Below are positions 25,984 through 35,947 of a stretch of DNA of 64,000 nt, one piece after another. The stretch is from the NCBI RefSeq assembly GCF_013155365.1, contig NZ_JABJRA010000011.1:62001-126000 (forward strand), given 5' to 3'. This DNA comes from Nocardioides sp. zg-DK7169 (lineage in GTDB: Bacteria; Actinomycetota; Actinomycetes; Propionibacteriales; Nocardioidaceae). The notes beneath the pieces are model-generated. The model saw nothing but the letters and a program-made list of their open reading frames with translations. It was not told the origin of the DNA and searched no databases. A program made the position numbers and the translations under genes. Every line of letters starts with the position of its first letter. The stretch's first letter is position 1.

Positions 25984-27549
25984 TCAGTCGTACGCCGCCT
26001 CGGTGCACCAGGTGTCCCCGGTGCTGTCGTAGGTGAGCAGCCAGGCCCGGCCGTCGACGCCCACGAGCTGGAAGCGGGCGATGCGGCGCGGCGCCACCCC
26101 CGGGGGCGTCTCCCACCACAGCTCCTCCACCGGCCACGGCCCGGTCCAGGCGGCGACCTGCTGCCACCCGTCTGCGGGCCCGGGGCGGAACCGGGCCGGG
26201 GCGCCGCTGGTCGCGCCCCGCTCGTCGACGACCACGACGGCGCCGTCCGTGCCCAGCACCTCGGCCGGCCACGGGGTCTGGAGCACCCGGGCCGGGGCGG
26301 GCGGCGGGATGCTGCCGGGCCAGGGCAGCTCCCGCGGGCGCAGGTCGCTGGGCCGCTCCCCCCACGGGACCAGTCGCTGGCGCTCTGCCGGCGAGCGGCC
26401 GCCCTGGAGCACCGGCGCGACCACCGCCTCGTGGCCGAGCATGCCCTGCACCCGCGCGATGCCGCGCTCGACGCGCTCGTCGGTGCCGCCCCACAGCCCG
26501 TCGGCGTGGACCGACTCCGGCACGACGGTCTCGGGCAGCAGCCGGACCAGCTCGACCGGGGCCGGCACCGAGCCGCCGCGGAACCCGCCCTGCAGCTGCC
26601 AGTGCAGCCGGTCGACGAGGTCGGAGGCGCCGAACCAGCGCGGGTGCAGCCAGCTGCGCGAGGACACCACCCTCCCCTCGCACTCGACCTCCACCCGCAC
26701 CTCGGTGCAGGCCAGGTTGCGCGCGGCCAGGGAGGCGACCAGCTCCTCGGCGGTGCGCCGGGCGCTGAAGCAGACGGTCTCGGCGGAGTCCAGCGGCGGC
26801 TCGAAGGTGATCTCGCGGGTCAGGTCGGGCGGTGGGGTGCGCCCGGCGAGCAGGGTGTGGTCCTCGCCGAGGACGACCTGCTGCACCCAGGCGGTGCGGG
26901 CCCCGAACCGGGCGCGCACGTCGGCCGGCGGCAGCCCCGCGAGCGCGCCGAGGGTGCGCAGGCCGAGACGGCGCAGCAGGCCGACCGCGTCGGGGTCCTC
27001 GAGCACCTCGACCGGCAGCTCGCCCAGGAACGCCGCGGACTCCCCCACCGGCACCACGGTGCTCTCCTGGGGCCGGGCCCGGCGGGCGGCCTGCTCGGCG
27101 GTGAAGAGCTCGTCGGCGACGCCCGCGCGGCAGTCCCACACCCCGAGCGCCACCAGCCGCTCGGCGAAGACCGCCGCCGCCTCGGCCTCGCCGCCGTAGT
27201 AGCGGCCCGGCGAGCGCAGCGCGACCAGCCCCGGGCGCAGCGGCGCCACCCCCGGCTGGAGCTCCTCCAACGCGGCCAGGACGTCCTCGAAGGAGCGCGC
27301 GTCGCGGTCGGGGTTCGCGCCCAGCACCAGCAGCTCGGGGCAGCGCGACTGCGCGTCGCGCCGGCGCATGCCACGGCGTACGCCGAAGCCGCGGGCGGCG
27401 TCGTTGCAGGACTGCACGGTGTTGGCGACCAGGACCGCGGCCGGCAGGTGGGCGGGCCTGCCCTCCTCGGCCAGCGCGGCGACCACCGGCCAGTCGGGGC
27501 ACCACAGGACCAGCACGCGGGTGCGCGGGCGGGTCGTCGTCGCGCTCAT
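25984..27549 (-). CDS. imuB: ImuB, inactive Y-family polymerase adaptor
   Basis: A 521-residue Y-family polymerase homologue. The N-terminus reads RVLVLWCPDWPVVAAL, where active polymerases have the catalytic DxD, so the protein is expected to be catalytically dead, as known for ImuB. The palm and little-finger regions follow, and QRLVPWG at residues 391-397 stands where other ImuB proteins carry the beta-clamp binding motif. A C-terminal extension probably contacts ImuA' and DnaE2. ATG 27549 overlaps the imuA' stop by one base (TGATG). It is the hub of the SOS mutasome. Confidence 0.9.
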   Translation of the reverse strand: MSATTTRPRTRVLVLWCPDWPVVAALAEEGRPAHLPAAVLVANTVQSCNDAARGFGVRRGMRRRDAQSRCPELLVLGANPDRDARSFEDVLAALEELQPGVAPLRPGLVALRSPGRYYGGEAEAAAVFAERLVALGVWDCRAGVADELFTAEQAARRARPQESTVVPVGESAAFLGELPVEVLEDPDAVGLLRRLGLRTLGALAGLPPADVRARFGARTAWVQQVVLGEDHTLLAGRTPPPDLTREITFEPPLDSAETVCFSARRTAEELVASLAARNLACTEVRVEVECEGRVVSSRSWLHPRWFGASDLVDRLHWQLQGGFRGGSVPAPVELVRLLPETVVPESVHADGLWGGTDERVERGIARVQGMLGHEAVVAPVLQGGRSPAERQRLVPWGERPSDLRPRELPWPGSIPPPAPARVLQTPWPAEVLGTDGAVVVVDERGATSGAPARFRPGPADGWQQVAAWTGPWPVEELWWETPPGVAPRRIARFQLVGVDGRAWLLTYDSTGDTWCTEAAYD

Positions 27550-28226
27550 CAGCCGGCCTCGCGCACCGCAGCCGCGGGAGCGAGCACCGGCTCGCCACGT
27601 CGTACGACGCCGTCGGGCGCCGGGAACCACAGCGGCGCCCGGCGCGCGGGAGCGGCGCCGCGCTGCACCGCGACCACCATCTTGCGCGAGCGCAGGTGGC
27701 CGGTGCCGGCGTCGACGCCCGCCCAGCGCGACTGCTCCAGGGAGAGCCGTGCCTCGCTGCGCGGCCAGGGGCCGCACGCCACCAGCACCGAGCCGCGGGT
27801 GCGCAGCCGCGCCGACAAGGTGGCGGCGTCGCGCTCGGAGACCCGACCGGGCGGGCGCACCACGACGACCTGCACCACGTCGACCAGGGCGGCCGTGGCC
27901 TCCAGCCACAGCGAGCCGGCGTCGGGGACCAGCACCGTGCGCTCGAGCACCACGCCGAGCTCGGCGGCCGCCTCGACGCCGAGGTCGGGCATCCCCAGGA
28001 CCGCGCTCCAGGCGCCGGCGGCCGAGGGGCCGGCCATCAGTGCGAGCGCCAGGACCGTGCTGTCGACCTCGTAGGTCCCGCCGGCGCGCAGCTGGAGCAC
28101 CCCGGCGAGGGCCGGGTGGGAGTCCAGGGCCCGTCGCGGCACGCCGTCGCTCATCCGCTGCATGCGCTCGCGCAGCCGGCGGATCTCATCGGCCGCGGCG
28201 GCCGGGGAGGAGACGGAGATGACCAC
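27549..28226 (-). CDS. ImuA', RecA-like mutasome subunit
   Basis: A 225-residue protein in the ImuA' position of the actinobacterial imuA'-imuB-dnaE2 cassette. It has a degenerate RecA-like core: GGTYEVDSTVLALALMAGPSAAGAW, then LGMPDLGVEAAAELGV and VLVPDAG, without a proper Walker A. The length matches the known family (about 220 residues). GTG 28226 is chosen because it follows the LexA box at a sensible distance; the longer open frame would run through that box. The stop overlaps the start of imuB. Confidence 0.82.
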   Translation of the reverse strand: MVISVSSPAAAADEIRRLRERMQRMSDGVPRRALDSHPALAGVLQLRAGGTYEVDSTVLALALMAGPSAAGAWSAVLGMPDLGVEAAAELGVVLERTVLVPDAGSLWLEATAALVDVVQVVVVRPPGRVSERDAATLSARLRTRGSVLVACGPWPRSEARLSLEQSRWAGVDAGTGHLRSRKMVVAVQRGAAPARRAPLWFPAPDGVVRRGEPVLAPAAAVREAG

Positions 28227-28236
28227 GCCCCCATCA

Positions 28237-28252
28237 TCGAACACATGTTCGA
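28237..28252. promoter_or_regulatory. LexA (SOS) box of imuA'-imuB-dnaE2
   Basis: TCGAACACATGTTCGA is a perfect 16-base palindrome matching the actinobacterial SOS box TCGAAC-N4-GTTCGA. It ends ten bases before the imuA' GTG, so LexA would block transcription initiation. Confidence 0.93.
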
Positions 28253-28398
28253 TGAAATCAACCCGGGATCTGCGGGCGGCCGTGGCGCAGGTCCGACCGC
28301 TCCTTCCACCATAGGTCGCGGCACCGACACCGTCGACCCGCGCCCCCGCCCCCGTCGGTCGGGCTCGTCGATCCCTCGCCACCACCGTCCCGGGACGC

Positions 28399-28434
28399 AC
28401 CACGGCCCGCCCGGAGGACCGGGCGGGCCGTGGT
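28399..28434 (-). terminator. 16-bp hairpin after the long-chain acyl-CoA ligase
   Basis: Bases 28399-28414 and 28419-28434 are perfect reverse complements around AGGA. The hairpin begins 38 bases after the stop of the ligase gene (minus strand) and lies upstream of the imu cassette promoter. No T tract. Confidence 0.7.
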
Positions 28435-28471
28435 CGTGCCGACGAGCAGAACCGGAGGGAGCGGGCCGGGA

Positions 28472-30295
28472 TCAGCCGTAGAAGGAGGCGATCCGATCGG
28501 CGTTGTTCTGCGCGACCACGTTGCGCTTGACCTTCAGCGACGGCGTGAGCTCACCGGACTCGATGGTGAGGTCGTGGTCCAGGATGTCCCACTTCTTGAT
28601 GGTCTCCCAGCGGTTGAGGCGGTTGTTGAGCTCCTCGACGTACCCGCCGATCATCGTGCGGACCGCGTCGGAGCGGACGATGTCGGTGTAGGAGGCCCCG
28701 GCCATGCCGTTCTCCTGCGCCCAGGCCGCCATCGCGTCCGGGTCGAGGGTGATCAGCGCGACCACGTAGTTGCGCTCGTCGCCGAAGACCATGAACTGGC
28801 TGACGTAGGGGCACAGTGCCTTGAACTTCGACTCGATCGCGGACGGCGCGATGTACTTGCCGCCCGAGGTCTTGAAGAGGTCCTTGATCCGGCCCGTGAT
28901 GGTCAGGTAGCCCTCCTCGTCGAGGCTGCCCTTGTCGCCGGTGCGCAGCCAGCCGTCCTCGGTGAACGCCTTGGCGCTCTCCTCGGGGAGGTTGTGGTAG
29001 CCCGCCATCACGTGGGGGCCGCGCAGCTGGACCTCGTCGTTCTCGCCGATGCGGATCTCCGAGCCCGGCAGTGCGGGCCCGACGGTGCCGATCTTGTAGC
29101 CACTGGGGTGGTTGACGGCCGCACCGGCGGCGTTCTCGGTCATGCCGTAGCCCTCGAGGATGAGGATGCCGGCTGCGTGGAACCACTCCGCGATCTCGGG
29201 GTTGAGGGCCGCGGAGCCGGAGATGAAGAAGCGGACCCGACCGCCGAAGCGGTCGCGGACCTTGCTGAACACGAGCCGGTCGAACAGCTTGTGCTGCACG
29301 CCGAGGGCGAACGGCACGGGCTTGCCGGCGCGCTTGAGCCGGTCGACCTGGTTGCCGACGACGAAGGCCTTGAGGAAGATCTTCTCCTTCAGCCCGCCCT
29401 CGGCGGCCTGCATGGTGACGATCTTGCCGTGCGCCTTCTCGAAGATGCGCGGGGCGGCGCCCATGAAGGTCGGCTTGACGACCGCGAGGTTGTCGACGAT
29501 GCGGTCGATGCGCCCGTCGATGGCGGTGGCGTAGCCGCAGGCCAGCTGGGCGGCGAGCAGGACCTTGCCGAACGCGTGCGCCATCGGCAGCCACAGGAAC
29601 TGCAGGTCGTCCTCGTGCAGGATGTCCTGGGCCTCGATGGCCGCGCCCTGGTAGACCCACGAGCGGTGCAGCAGCCGCACGCCCTTGGAGCGGCCGGTGG
29701 TGCCCGAGGTGTACATCAGCATCGCGAGCTGGTCGGGGGCGATCGACTTGGCGACGTCCTCGACCGCGGTCGGGTGCTCGGCGAGGTGGCGGCGGCCGAG
29801 CTCGGCCAGCTCGGCCAGGGTGATCACCCAGTCGCCGTCGCCCTGGCCGTCGAAGAGCACGACCTTGGAGACGGTGGGGATGTCGGCGCGGTGCGCCTGG
29901 AGCTTCGCGAGCTGCTCGGCGTCCTCGGCGAAGACGATGCGGCTCTCGGAGTCGCTGAGGATGTAGGCGACGTCGTCGGCGTTGGTGCTGGGGTAGACGG
30001 TCGTCGTCGCACCGCCGGCACACATCACCGCGAGGTCCGCCAGGATCCACTCGAAGCGGGTGCCGGAGGCGATGCCGACCCGCTGCTCCGACTCCAGCCC
30101 GAGGGACAGCAGCCCGGCGGCGAGCTCGCGGACCTGCTCGCCGGTCTGGCGCCAGGTCACCGACTCCCAGGTCTCGTCGGGACGGGGGTAGCGGAAGGCC
30201 TCGACGTCGGGCGACTTCGCGACCCGGTCGAGGAACTGGACGGCGATGTTCGGCGCAAGATGATCGACGAAGGTGGGGTCGTGGTTCGCGGGCAT
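28472..30295 (-). CDS. Long-chain fatty acid-CoA ligase (AMP-forming)
   Basis: A 607-residue adenylate-forming enzyme of the FACS type (FadD15-like). The AMP-binding signature is YTSGTTGRSKG, then EGYGMTENAAGA, WLRTGDKG and the GRIKDLFKTSGGKYI hinge with the catalytic Lys region at SLKVKRN near the C-terminus. The enzyme activates free long-chain fatty acids to acyl-CoA for beta-oxidation or lipid synthesis. ATG 30295 has AGGAG upstream. Three GTAACC direct repeats lie in its upstream region (30370-30403). It is transcribed alone between two hairpins. Confidence 0.9.
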   Translation of the reverse strand: MPANHDPTFVDHLAPNIAVQFLDRVAKSPDVEAFRYPRPDETWESVTWRQTGEQVRELAAGLLSLGLESEQRVGIASGTRFEWILADLAVMCAGGATTTVYPSTNADDVAYILSDSESRIVFAEDAEQLAKLQAHRADIPTVSKVVLFDGQGDGDWVITLAELAELGRRHLAEHPTAVEDVAKSIAPDQLAMLMYTSGTTGRSKGVRLLHRSWVYQGAAIEAQDILHEDDLQFLWLPMAHAFGKVLLAAQLACGYATAIDGRIDRIVDNLAVVKPTFMGAAPRIFEKAHGKIVTMQAAEGGLKEKIFLKAFVVGNQVDRLKRAGKPVPFALGVQHKLFDRLVFSKVRDRFGGRVRFFISGSAALNPEIAEWFHAAGILILEGYGMTENAAGAAVNHPSGYKIGTVGPALPGSEIRIGENDEVQLRGPHVMAGYHNLPEESAKAFTEDGWLRTGDKGSLDEEGYLTITGRIKDLFKTSGGKYIAPSAIESKFKALCPYVSQFMVFGDERNYVVALITLDPDAMAAWAQENGMAGASYTDIVRSDAVRTMIGGYVEELNNRLNRWETIKKWDILDHDLTIESGELTPSLKVKRNVVAQNNADRIASFYG

Positions 30296-30369
30296 GTCAC
30301 TCCTGGCAGTGGACAGGGAGGGCACCCGACACATCGGCCGTTGGCCCTCCCGCGCGGCGATGGGTTCCC

Positions 30370-30403
30370 GTAACCTACGTCACTTCGTAACCCGCGGGTA
30401 ACC
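30370..30403. promoter_or_regulatory. Three GTAACC direct repeats upstream of the acyl-CoA ligase
   Basis: GTAACC occurs at 30370, 30387 and 30398 (GGTTAC on the coding strand), the last two flanking a CCCGCGGG palindrome. They lie 75-108 bases upstream of the start codon, a typical place for a regulator. No known family consensus is recognised. Confidence 0.4.
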
Positions 30404-30411
30404 CGAATCAC

Positions 30412-30434
30412 AAAAACCGGATCGATAGATCCGG
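30412..30434 (-). terminator. Rho-independent terminator after the MOSC gene
   Basis: On the minus strand, stem CCGGATC/GATCCGG with a four-base loop is followed by five T (A30412-30416 on the plus strand). It begins 36 bases after the MOSC gene stop. It is one of the few canonical intrinsic terminators in the window. Confidence 0.85.
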
Positions 30435-30469
30435 ACACGTCCGCCGCGTCAGGTGCTAGTGCGGCGAGC

Positions 30470-31123
30470 TCACGCCCGCGGCGCGCGGGCCTCGAGGACC
30501 GTGCGCACGGTGTCCGAGAGCGCCTCCGCGCCCAGCACCTGGGCGGTGAGCTCGCGCTCGGTGGTCAGCGCACGGAAGACCATCGCCACGCTCACCTCGT
30601 GCTCGGGGCGGTGCTCGACCACGATCGGGTCCCCCGTCTGGACCACGCCCTCCTCCAGCACCCGCAGGTAGGGCCCCGGGCGCCCGTCGCGGGCGAAGCG
30701 CTTGATCCAGCCCGTCGAGTCGTGACCGGTCTGCTCCATGAAGCCGGCGAAGACCTTGCACGGCGTCCGCACCTTGGCGACCTCGAGCAGCGCGGTCCCG
30801 ACCCGCCACCGCTCGCCGATCAGGGCGGCGTTGACGTCGATGCCGTGGGTGGTGAGGTTCTCGCCGAACTGCCCGTCGGGCAGCGGGGCGCCGAGCTCGC
30901 GGCCCCACCGGTCGAGGTCCTCGCGCGCGAAGGCGTAGACCGCGTTGTCGGGGCTCCCGTGGTACTTGGTGTCGCAGACACTGTCCCCGGCCAGGCCGCT
31001 GCGCAGCACCCGGACCGGCCGGTCGGTCCCGCACTTGCGGATCGCCGTCCGCCCGACCCGCCCGGTCCACTCACCGCCCTCGGGCTGCCCGAGGTTCACC
31101 GACATCACGCGTGCGTTCTCCAC
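30470..31123 (-). CDS. MOSC-domain protein (YiiM-like)
   Basis: A 217-residue protein with a MOSC domain followed by a 3-alpha domain. Family blocks are KYHGSPDNAVYAFAREDLDRW, FGENLTTHGIDV, GTALLEVAKVRTPCKVF with the conserved Cys, and a C-terminal EHEVSVAMVFRALT. MOSC domains bind sulfur or molybdenum cofactor groups; YiiM types act in molybdenum-dependent N-hydroxylated compound reduction. GTG 31123 is the start; a strong terminator follows. The physiological substrate cannot be read. Confidence 0.85.
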   Translation of the reverse strand: MENARVMSVNLGQPEGGEWTGRVGRTAIRKCGTDRPVRVLRSGLAGDSVCDTKYHGSPDNAVYAFAREDLDRWGRELGAPLPDGQFGENLTTHGIDVNAALIGERWRVGTALLEVAKVRTPCKVFAGFMEQTGHDSTGWIKRFARDGRPGPYLRVLEEGVVQTGDPIVVEHRPEHEVSVAMVFRALTTERELTAQVLGAEALSDTVRTVLEARAPRA

Positions 31124-31174
31124 GTGCCCATCCTCTCCCCCGCAGCCTCGGCGCGCTGGTCTTCGCGCTCGGCG

Positions 31175-32092
31175 CTAGTCCTGCACGGCCTTGGCGACCG
31201 TGACACAGCGGGTGAGCCAGTCGTCGGTGGTGACCGTGCGAGCAGCACCCGGAGGGTCCTGCAGGCGCCACAGCGCGTTGACGAGCATCCGCACGACCAC
31301 CCAGTCGCGTGCCCGGTGCTCGTCGAGACCGGCAGTGTCGACAACGGTGTGGAAGCGCCGCCGCAGCCCGTCGCGCACGCCACCGGGACCCGAGCGCAGC
31401 TCCTCCCAGCGGTTCCACAGCAGCGGCGCCGGCTCGTAGTGAGGGTCGCCGACCAGCGGCTTGGGGTCGATGGCCAGCCACTCCTCGCGGTAGCCGGCCA
31501 GCACGTTGGCGTCGTGGAGGTCGGTGTGCAGCAGCCGCTCGCCCCCGGGCACCTCCTGCGCCGCCAGGTCGCGGGCGCTGCTCACGGCCTGCTCGACCAG
31601 CCGCCGCGGCAGCGGCGCGTCCCGCGGCAGCGCCGCGAGCTCGTCGGCCCAGCGCACGACGTACGGCGCGAGGCGGCGGATGCTGCCCGGAGCCGACACG
31701 TGGAGACGCGCGTAGAGCCCGGCAACCACCTCGCAGCTCTCCAGGTCCCACCGCTCGGTGAGGTCCTCGCGGTGCAGCCGCTCCAGCAGCAGCGCCGAGC
31801 GGTGCGGGTCCGCGCGCAGCAGCTCCACGGCACCGCGACCGTGCCAGTGCTGCAGCGCCAGGTGCTCCTGCTCGGCCTCCTCGTGCGGGAAGCCGACCTT
31901 GAGCGCCGCGGGGCGCCCGCCGGCGGTGCGGACCGGGAGGACCACGGCGGTGTGGCCGTGGGTCGCCTCGCCGTCACCGGTGAGCTGCCACTCCTCGTGC
32001 AGCTCGCGCAGCAGGGCGGGCAGGGCGTCGAGCCAGTCCGCCCACGCGGGACCGCGGGCGGCGTACGCCAGCAGCCCCGCGGGCAGCCTCAC
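31175..32092 (-). CDS. APH(6)/hydroxyurea-type antibiotic phosphotransferase
   Basis: A 305-residue kinase of the aminoglycoside/hydroxyurea resistance family (APH_6_hur). The catalytic loop is LLHTDLHDANVLAG with Asp and Asn in place, followed by the family-specific EEWLAIDPKPLVGDPHYEPAPLLWN. Members phosphorylate streptomycin at the 6-hydroxyl, or hydroxyurea. Many actinobacterial chromosomal copies have no proven resistance role. The GTG start (32092) lies seven bases after the lepA stop on the same strand, so it may be read through from lepA. No mobile element is nearby, so it looks intrinsic rather than acquired. Confidence 0.75.
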   Translation of the reverse strand: MRLPAGLLAYAARGPAWADWLDALPALLRELHEEWQLTGDGEATHGHTAVVLPVRTAGGRPAALKVGFPHEEAEQEHLALQHWHGRGAVELLRADPHRSALLLERLHREDLTERWDLESCEVVAGLYARLHVSAPGSIRRLAPYVVRWADELAALPRDAPLPRRLVEQAVSSARDLAAQEVPGGERLLHTDLHDANVLAGYREEWLAIDPKPLVGDPHYEPAPLLWNRWEELRSGPGGVRDGLRRRFHTVVDTAGLDEHRARDWVVVRMLVNALWRLQDPPGAARTVTTDDWLTRCVTVAKAVQD

Positions 32093-32099
32093 CGCAGGG

Positions 32100-33974
<1,875 letters not shown>

Positions 33975-34105
33975 GGGCGACTCTCGTTCAGTGACAGGGG
34001 ACGAACAGCCATTCTTCCACTCCGGGAGGACGGGCCACGAATCACTCGCCCACCGCCCGGTCGCCGGCGTCTCCCCGCGCGGACGTCGCGCGGGGAGACG
34101 GGTCG

Positions 34106-35080
34106 GTGATGGCGCAGGATGTGGCGGTGATCCCGACGACGATCCCGCACGGCCGCACCGCACGGCGCCTGGAGTGGGAGTACCTTCCGCCGATGCTGCG
34201 CGCGGAGGTCGCGCGCCGGTGCGGGTCCCCCGTGGTCGCGACCGAGTCGCAGGGCGCCGGGTTCACGCCGGGGTTCGCCTCGGTGCTGACCTGCGCCGAC
34301 GGCAGCCGTCACTTCGTCAAGGCCGCGTCGGTGAGGGCGCAGCGCGCGTTCGCCCTGTCCTACCGCGAGGAGGCACGCAAGCTCGCCGCCCTGCCCGCGG
34401 CCACGCCGGCTCCGCGGCTGCGGTGGGTGCACGACGCCGACGACTGGGTGGTGCTCGGCATCGAGCACGTCGCCGCCCGGGCGCCGTACCGTCCCTGGCG
34501 CGCGAGCGACCTCGAGGCGACCCTCGACACCCTCGAGCAGTGCGCCGCGGTGCTGTCCCCCGCCCCGGCGGGCCTGGCCCTGGGCACCTTCGCCGAGGAG
34601 TTCGCGCCGTTCCTCGCGCACTGGGAGACGCTGCGCACCGCGCCCGCCGACGTCCCGGGCCTCGTGGCGCACCTGGAGGAGGCAGCGGCGCTGGCCGGGC
34701 GGTACGCCGAGGTCTGCGCCGGCGACACGGTCGTGCACACCGACATCCGCGACGACAACGTGCTGATCACCGCGGGCGGCCGGGCACTGCTGTGCGACTG
34801 GAACTGGCCGGTCGTGGGCGCCGCCTGGCTGGACAGCGTGCTGACCCTGATCGGGCCGCGCGGCGACGGCCTCGACGTCGAGGCCGTGCTCGCCACCCGG
34901 ACCCTGACCCGCGACGTGCCGGCCGAGCACGTCGACGTGCTGCTCGCGCTGGTCGCCGGCTACTTCCTGGCCCAGTCCGCGCTCCCCGGTCCCCCGACGT
35001 CGCCGCACATGCGGGCCGCCCAGCGCTGGCAGGGCGAGGTCGTGTGGGACTGGCTGGGCGAGCGGCGCAGCTGGCGCTAG
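34106..35080 (+). CDS. Aminoglycoside phosphotransferase-fold kinase
   Basis: A 324-residue APH-fold protein. The nucleotide-binding part contains [28 protein letters not shown], and the catalytic loop is [13 protein letters not shown] with [11 protein letters not shown] as the metal-binding segment. The substrate is unknown; such proteins phosphorylate small molecules of many kinds. GTG 34106 is preceded at eight bases by GGGGAG; the ATG at 34109 is equally possible. Not related closely to the APH(6)-type neighbour at 31175, which has a different catalytic loop. Confidence 0.75.
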   Translation: MMAQDVAVIPTTIPHGRTARRLEWEYLPPMLRAEVARRCGSPVVATESQGAGFTPGFASVLTCADGSRHFVKAASVRAQRAFALSYREEARKLAALPAATPAPRLRWVHDADDWVVLGIEHVAARAPYRPWRASDLEATLDTLEQCAAVLSPAPAGLALGTFAEEFAPFLAHWETLRTAPADVPGLVAHLEEAAALAGRYAEVCAGDTVVHTDIRDDNVLITAGGRALLCDWNWPVVGAAWLDSVLTLIGPRGDGLDVEAVLATRTLTRDVPAEHVDVLLALVAGYFLAQSALPGPPTSPHMRAAQRWQGEVVWDWLGERRSWR

Positions 35081-35114
35081 CGAGGCCCGCGGGCCCCGGG
35101 CCACCGGAGCCGGG

Positions 35115-35144
35115 TTTCGATTCCGAGATAGAGGATATATTTTC
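35115..35144 (+). promoter_or_regulatory. AT-rich promoter candidate with TATATTTTC
   Basis: TTTCGA (35115-35120) and TATATT (35136-35141) lie 45-70 bases upstream of the small GTG gene at 35189. The spacing is 15 bases, a little short. The AT-rich block stands out in this GC-rich sequence, and the 9-mer TATATTTTC recurs upstream of the secreted-protein gene near 60410. Confidence 0.4.
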
Positions 35145-35188
35145 CGTGCCGCCACTCCGGCGCGCCCCGACACCAGGAGGAACCGCCC

Positions 35189-35419
35189 GTGCGCAAGCCG
35201 ATCACCCGCTCCCTCGTCGCCGTGGGGGCCCTCGGCGCCCTGGCCCTCGCCGCCAGCCGCCTCGGCCTGATCGGCAGCGGCGCGCCCACGCCCGCCGGCG
35301 TGCTGCCCCTCACCTGCCGGCTGCGCGGGCACGGCTGGCGGGTGCCGCGCACCAACAGCCAGACCCCGATCCGGCGCACCTGCTCGCGCTGCGAGCAGGT
35401 CGACCTGCCGCTTCCCTGA
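35189..35419 (+). CDS. Small Cys/His protein with N-terminal hydrophobic segment
   Basis: A 76-residue protein. It starts at GTG 35189 after a strong AGGAGGAA. A hydrophobic N-terminus (LVAVGALGALALAAS) may be a signal or membrane anchor. The C-terminal part has CRLRGHGW then CSRC, a C-x4-GH ... CxRC arrangement that resembles small zinc-ribbon proteins of the phage DUF1660 type. Zinc binding is inferred only. It stands alone between the kinase gene and rpsT, with its own AT-rich promoter candidate. Confidence 0.55.
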   Translation: MRKPITRSLVAVGALGALALAASRLGLIGSGAPTPAGVLPLTCRLRGHGWRVPRTNSQTPIRRTCSRCEQVDLPLP

Positions 35420-35438
35420 GGCCGCTGACCTGCCTGAT

Positions 35439-35466
35439 TTGGGTCGCCGCGAGCCCCACTGTTAAT
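35439..35466 (+). promoter_or_regulatory. Probable rpsT promoter
   Basis: TTGGGT (35439-35444) and GTTAAT (35461-35466) are 16 bases apart, 116 bases before the rpsT start. TTAATC, one base further on, gives 17-base spacing. This is the best sigma-A-like pair in the region. Confidence 0.45.
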
Positions 35467-35581
35467 CTCGCTTGTCGCGTGTCTGGCTGCTGCCCTGCGC
35501 CGACCGCACCACGTACACAGCACGAACGGCCGTTCAGCACCAACGCTCGGCTCCACCCACACCTACGACGAAGGCGCAGTA

Positions 35582-35842
35582 GTGGCGAACATCAAGTCCC
35601 AGATCAAGCGGAACAAGCAGAACGAGAAGCGCCACGAGCGCAACAAGGCGGTCAAGACCGGCCTGAAGTCTGCGGTCCGCAAGTTCCGCGAGCTCGCCGA
35701 GACCGGCGACAAGGACGCTGCCATCACGGCTGGCCGTGAGGCGTCGCGCAAGCTCGACAAGGCCGTCTCCAAGGGCGTCATCCACCAGAACCAGGCCGCG
35801 AACCGCAAGTCCGCGATCGCCAAGAAGGCCGCCGCTCTCTGA
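35582..35842 (+). CDS. rpsT: 30S ribosomal protein S20
   Basis: An 86-residue, Lys/Arg-rich helical protein that matches S20 throughout: [20 protein letters not shown] at the start, [23 protein letters not shown] at the end. It binds 16S rRNA in the 30S body. The start is GTG 35582 within AGTGGCGAAC, with only a weak purine-rich upstream site. A clear terminator follows the stop. It is encoded opposite holA, the usual actinobacterial arrangement (lepA - rpsT - holA). Confidence 0.97.
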   Translation: MANIKSQIKRNKQNEKRHERNKAVKTGLKSAVRKFRELAETGDKDAAITAGREASRKLDKAVSKGVIHQNQAANRKSAIAKKAAAL

Positions 35843-35857
35843 GGCCTCCTCGCAACC

Positions 35858-35889
35858 AGGCGTCGTCCCCTCGGGGCGGCGCCTTCTTG
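35858..35889 (+). terminator. rpsT terminator
   Basis: A 12-bp stem (35858-35869 with 35873-35884, two G-U pairs) and CTC loop, followed by TCTTG. It begins 15 bases after the rpsT stop. Confidence 0.75.
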
Positions 35890-35947
35890 CGTTGTGCGCC
35901 ACGCATCGTGTGACGGGAGGCGTCCTCGTGAGGGGGCGCCCGCGCGG

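Noticed and set aside
22507..28074. 1855-codon plus-strand frame antisense to dnaE2 and imuB
   Set aside because: Shadow of two well recognised genes on the other strand. The translation is a monotonous Val/Ala/Gly/Arg/His mixture without domains.
31175..32092. Recently acquired resistance gene
   Set aside because: No integrase, transposase, repeats or shift in base composition flanks it, and the GC and codon use match the neighbours.
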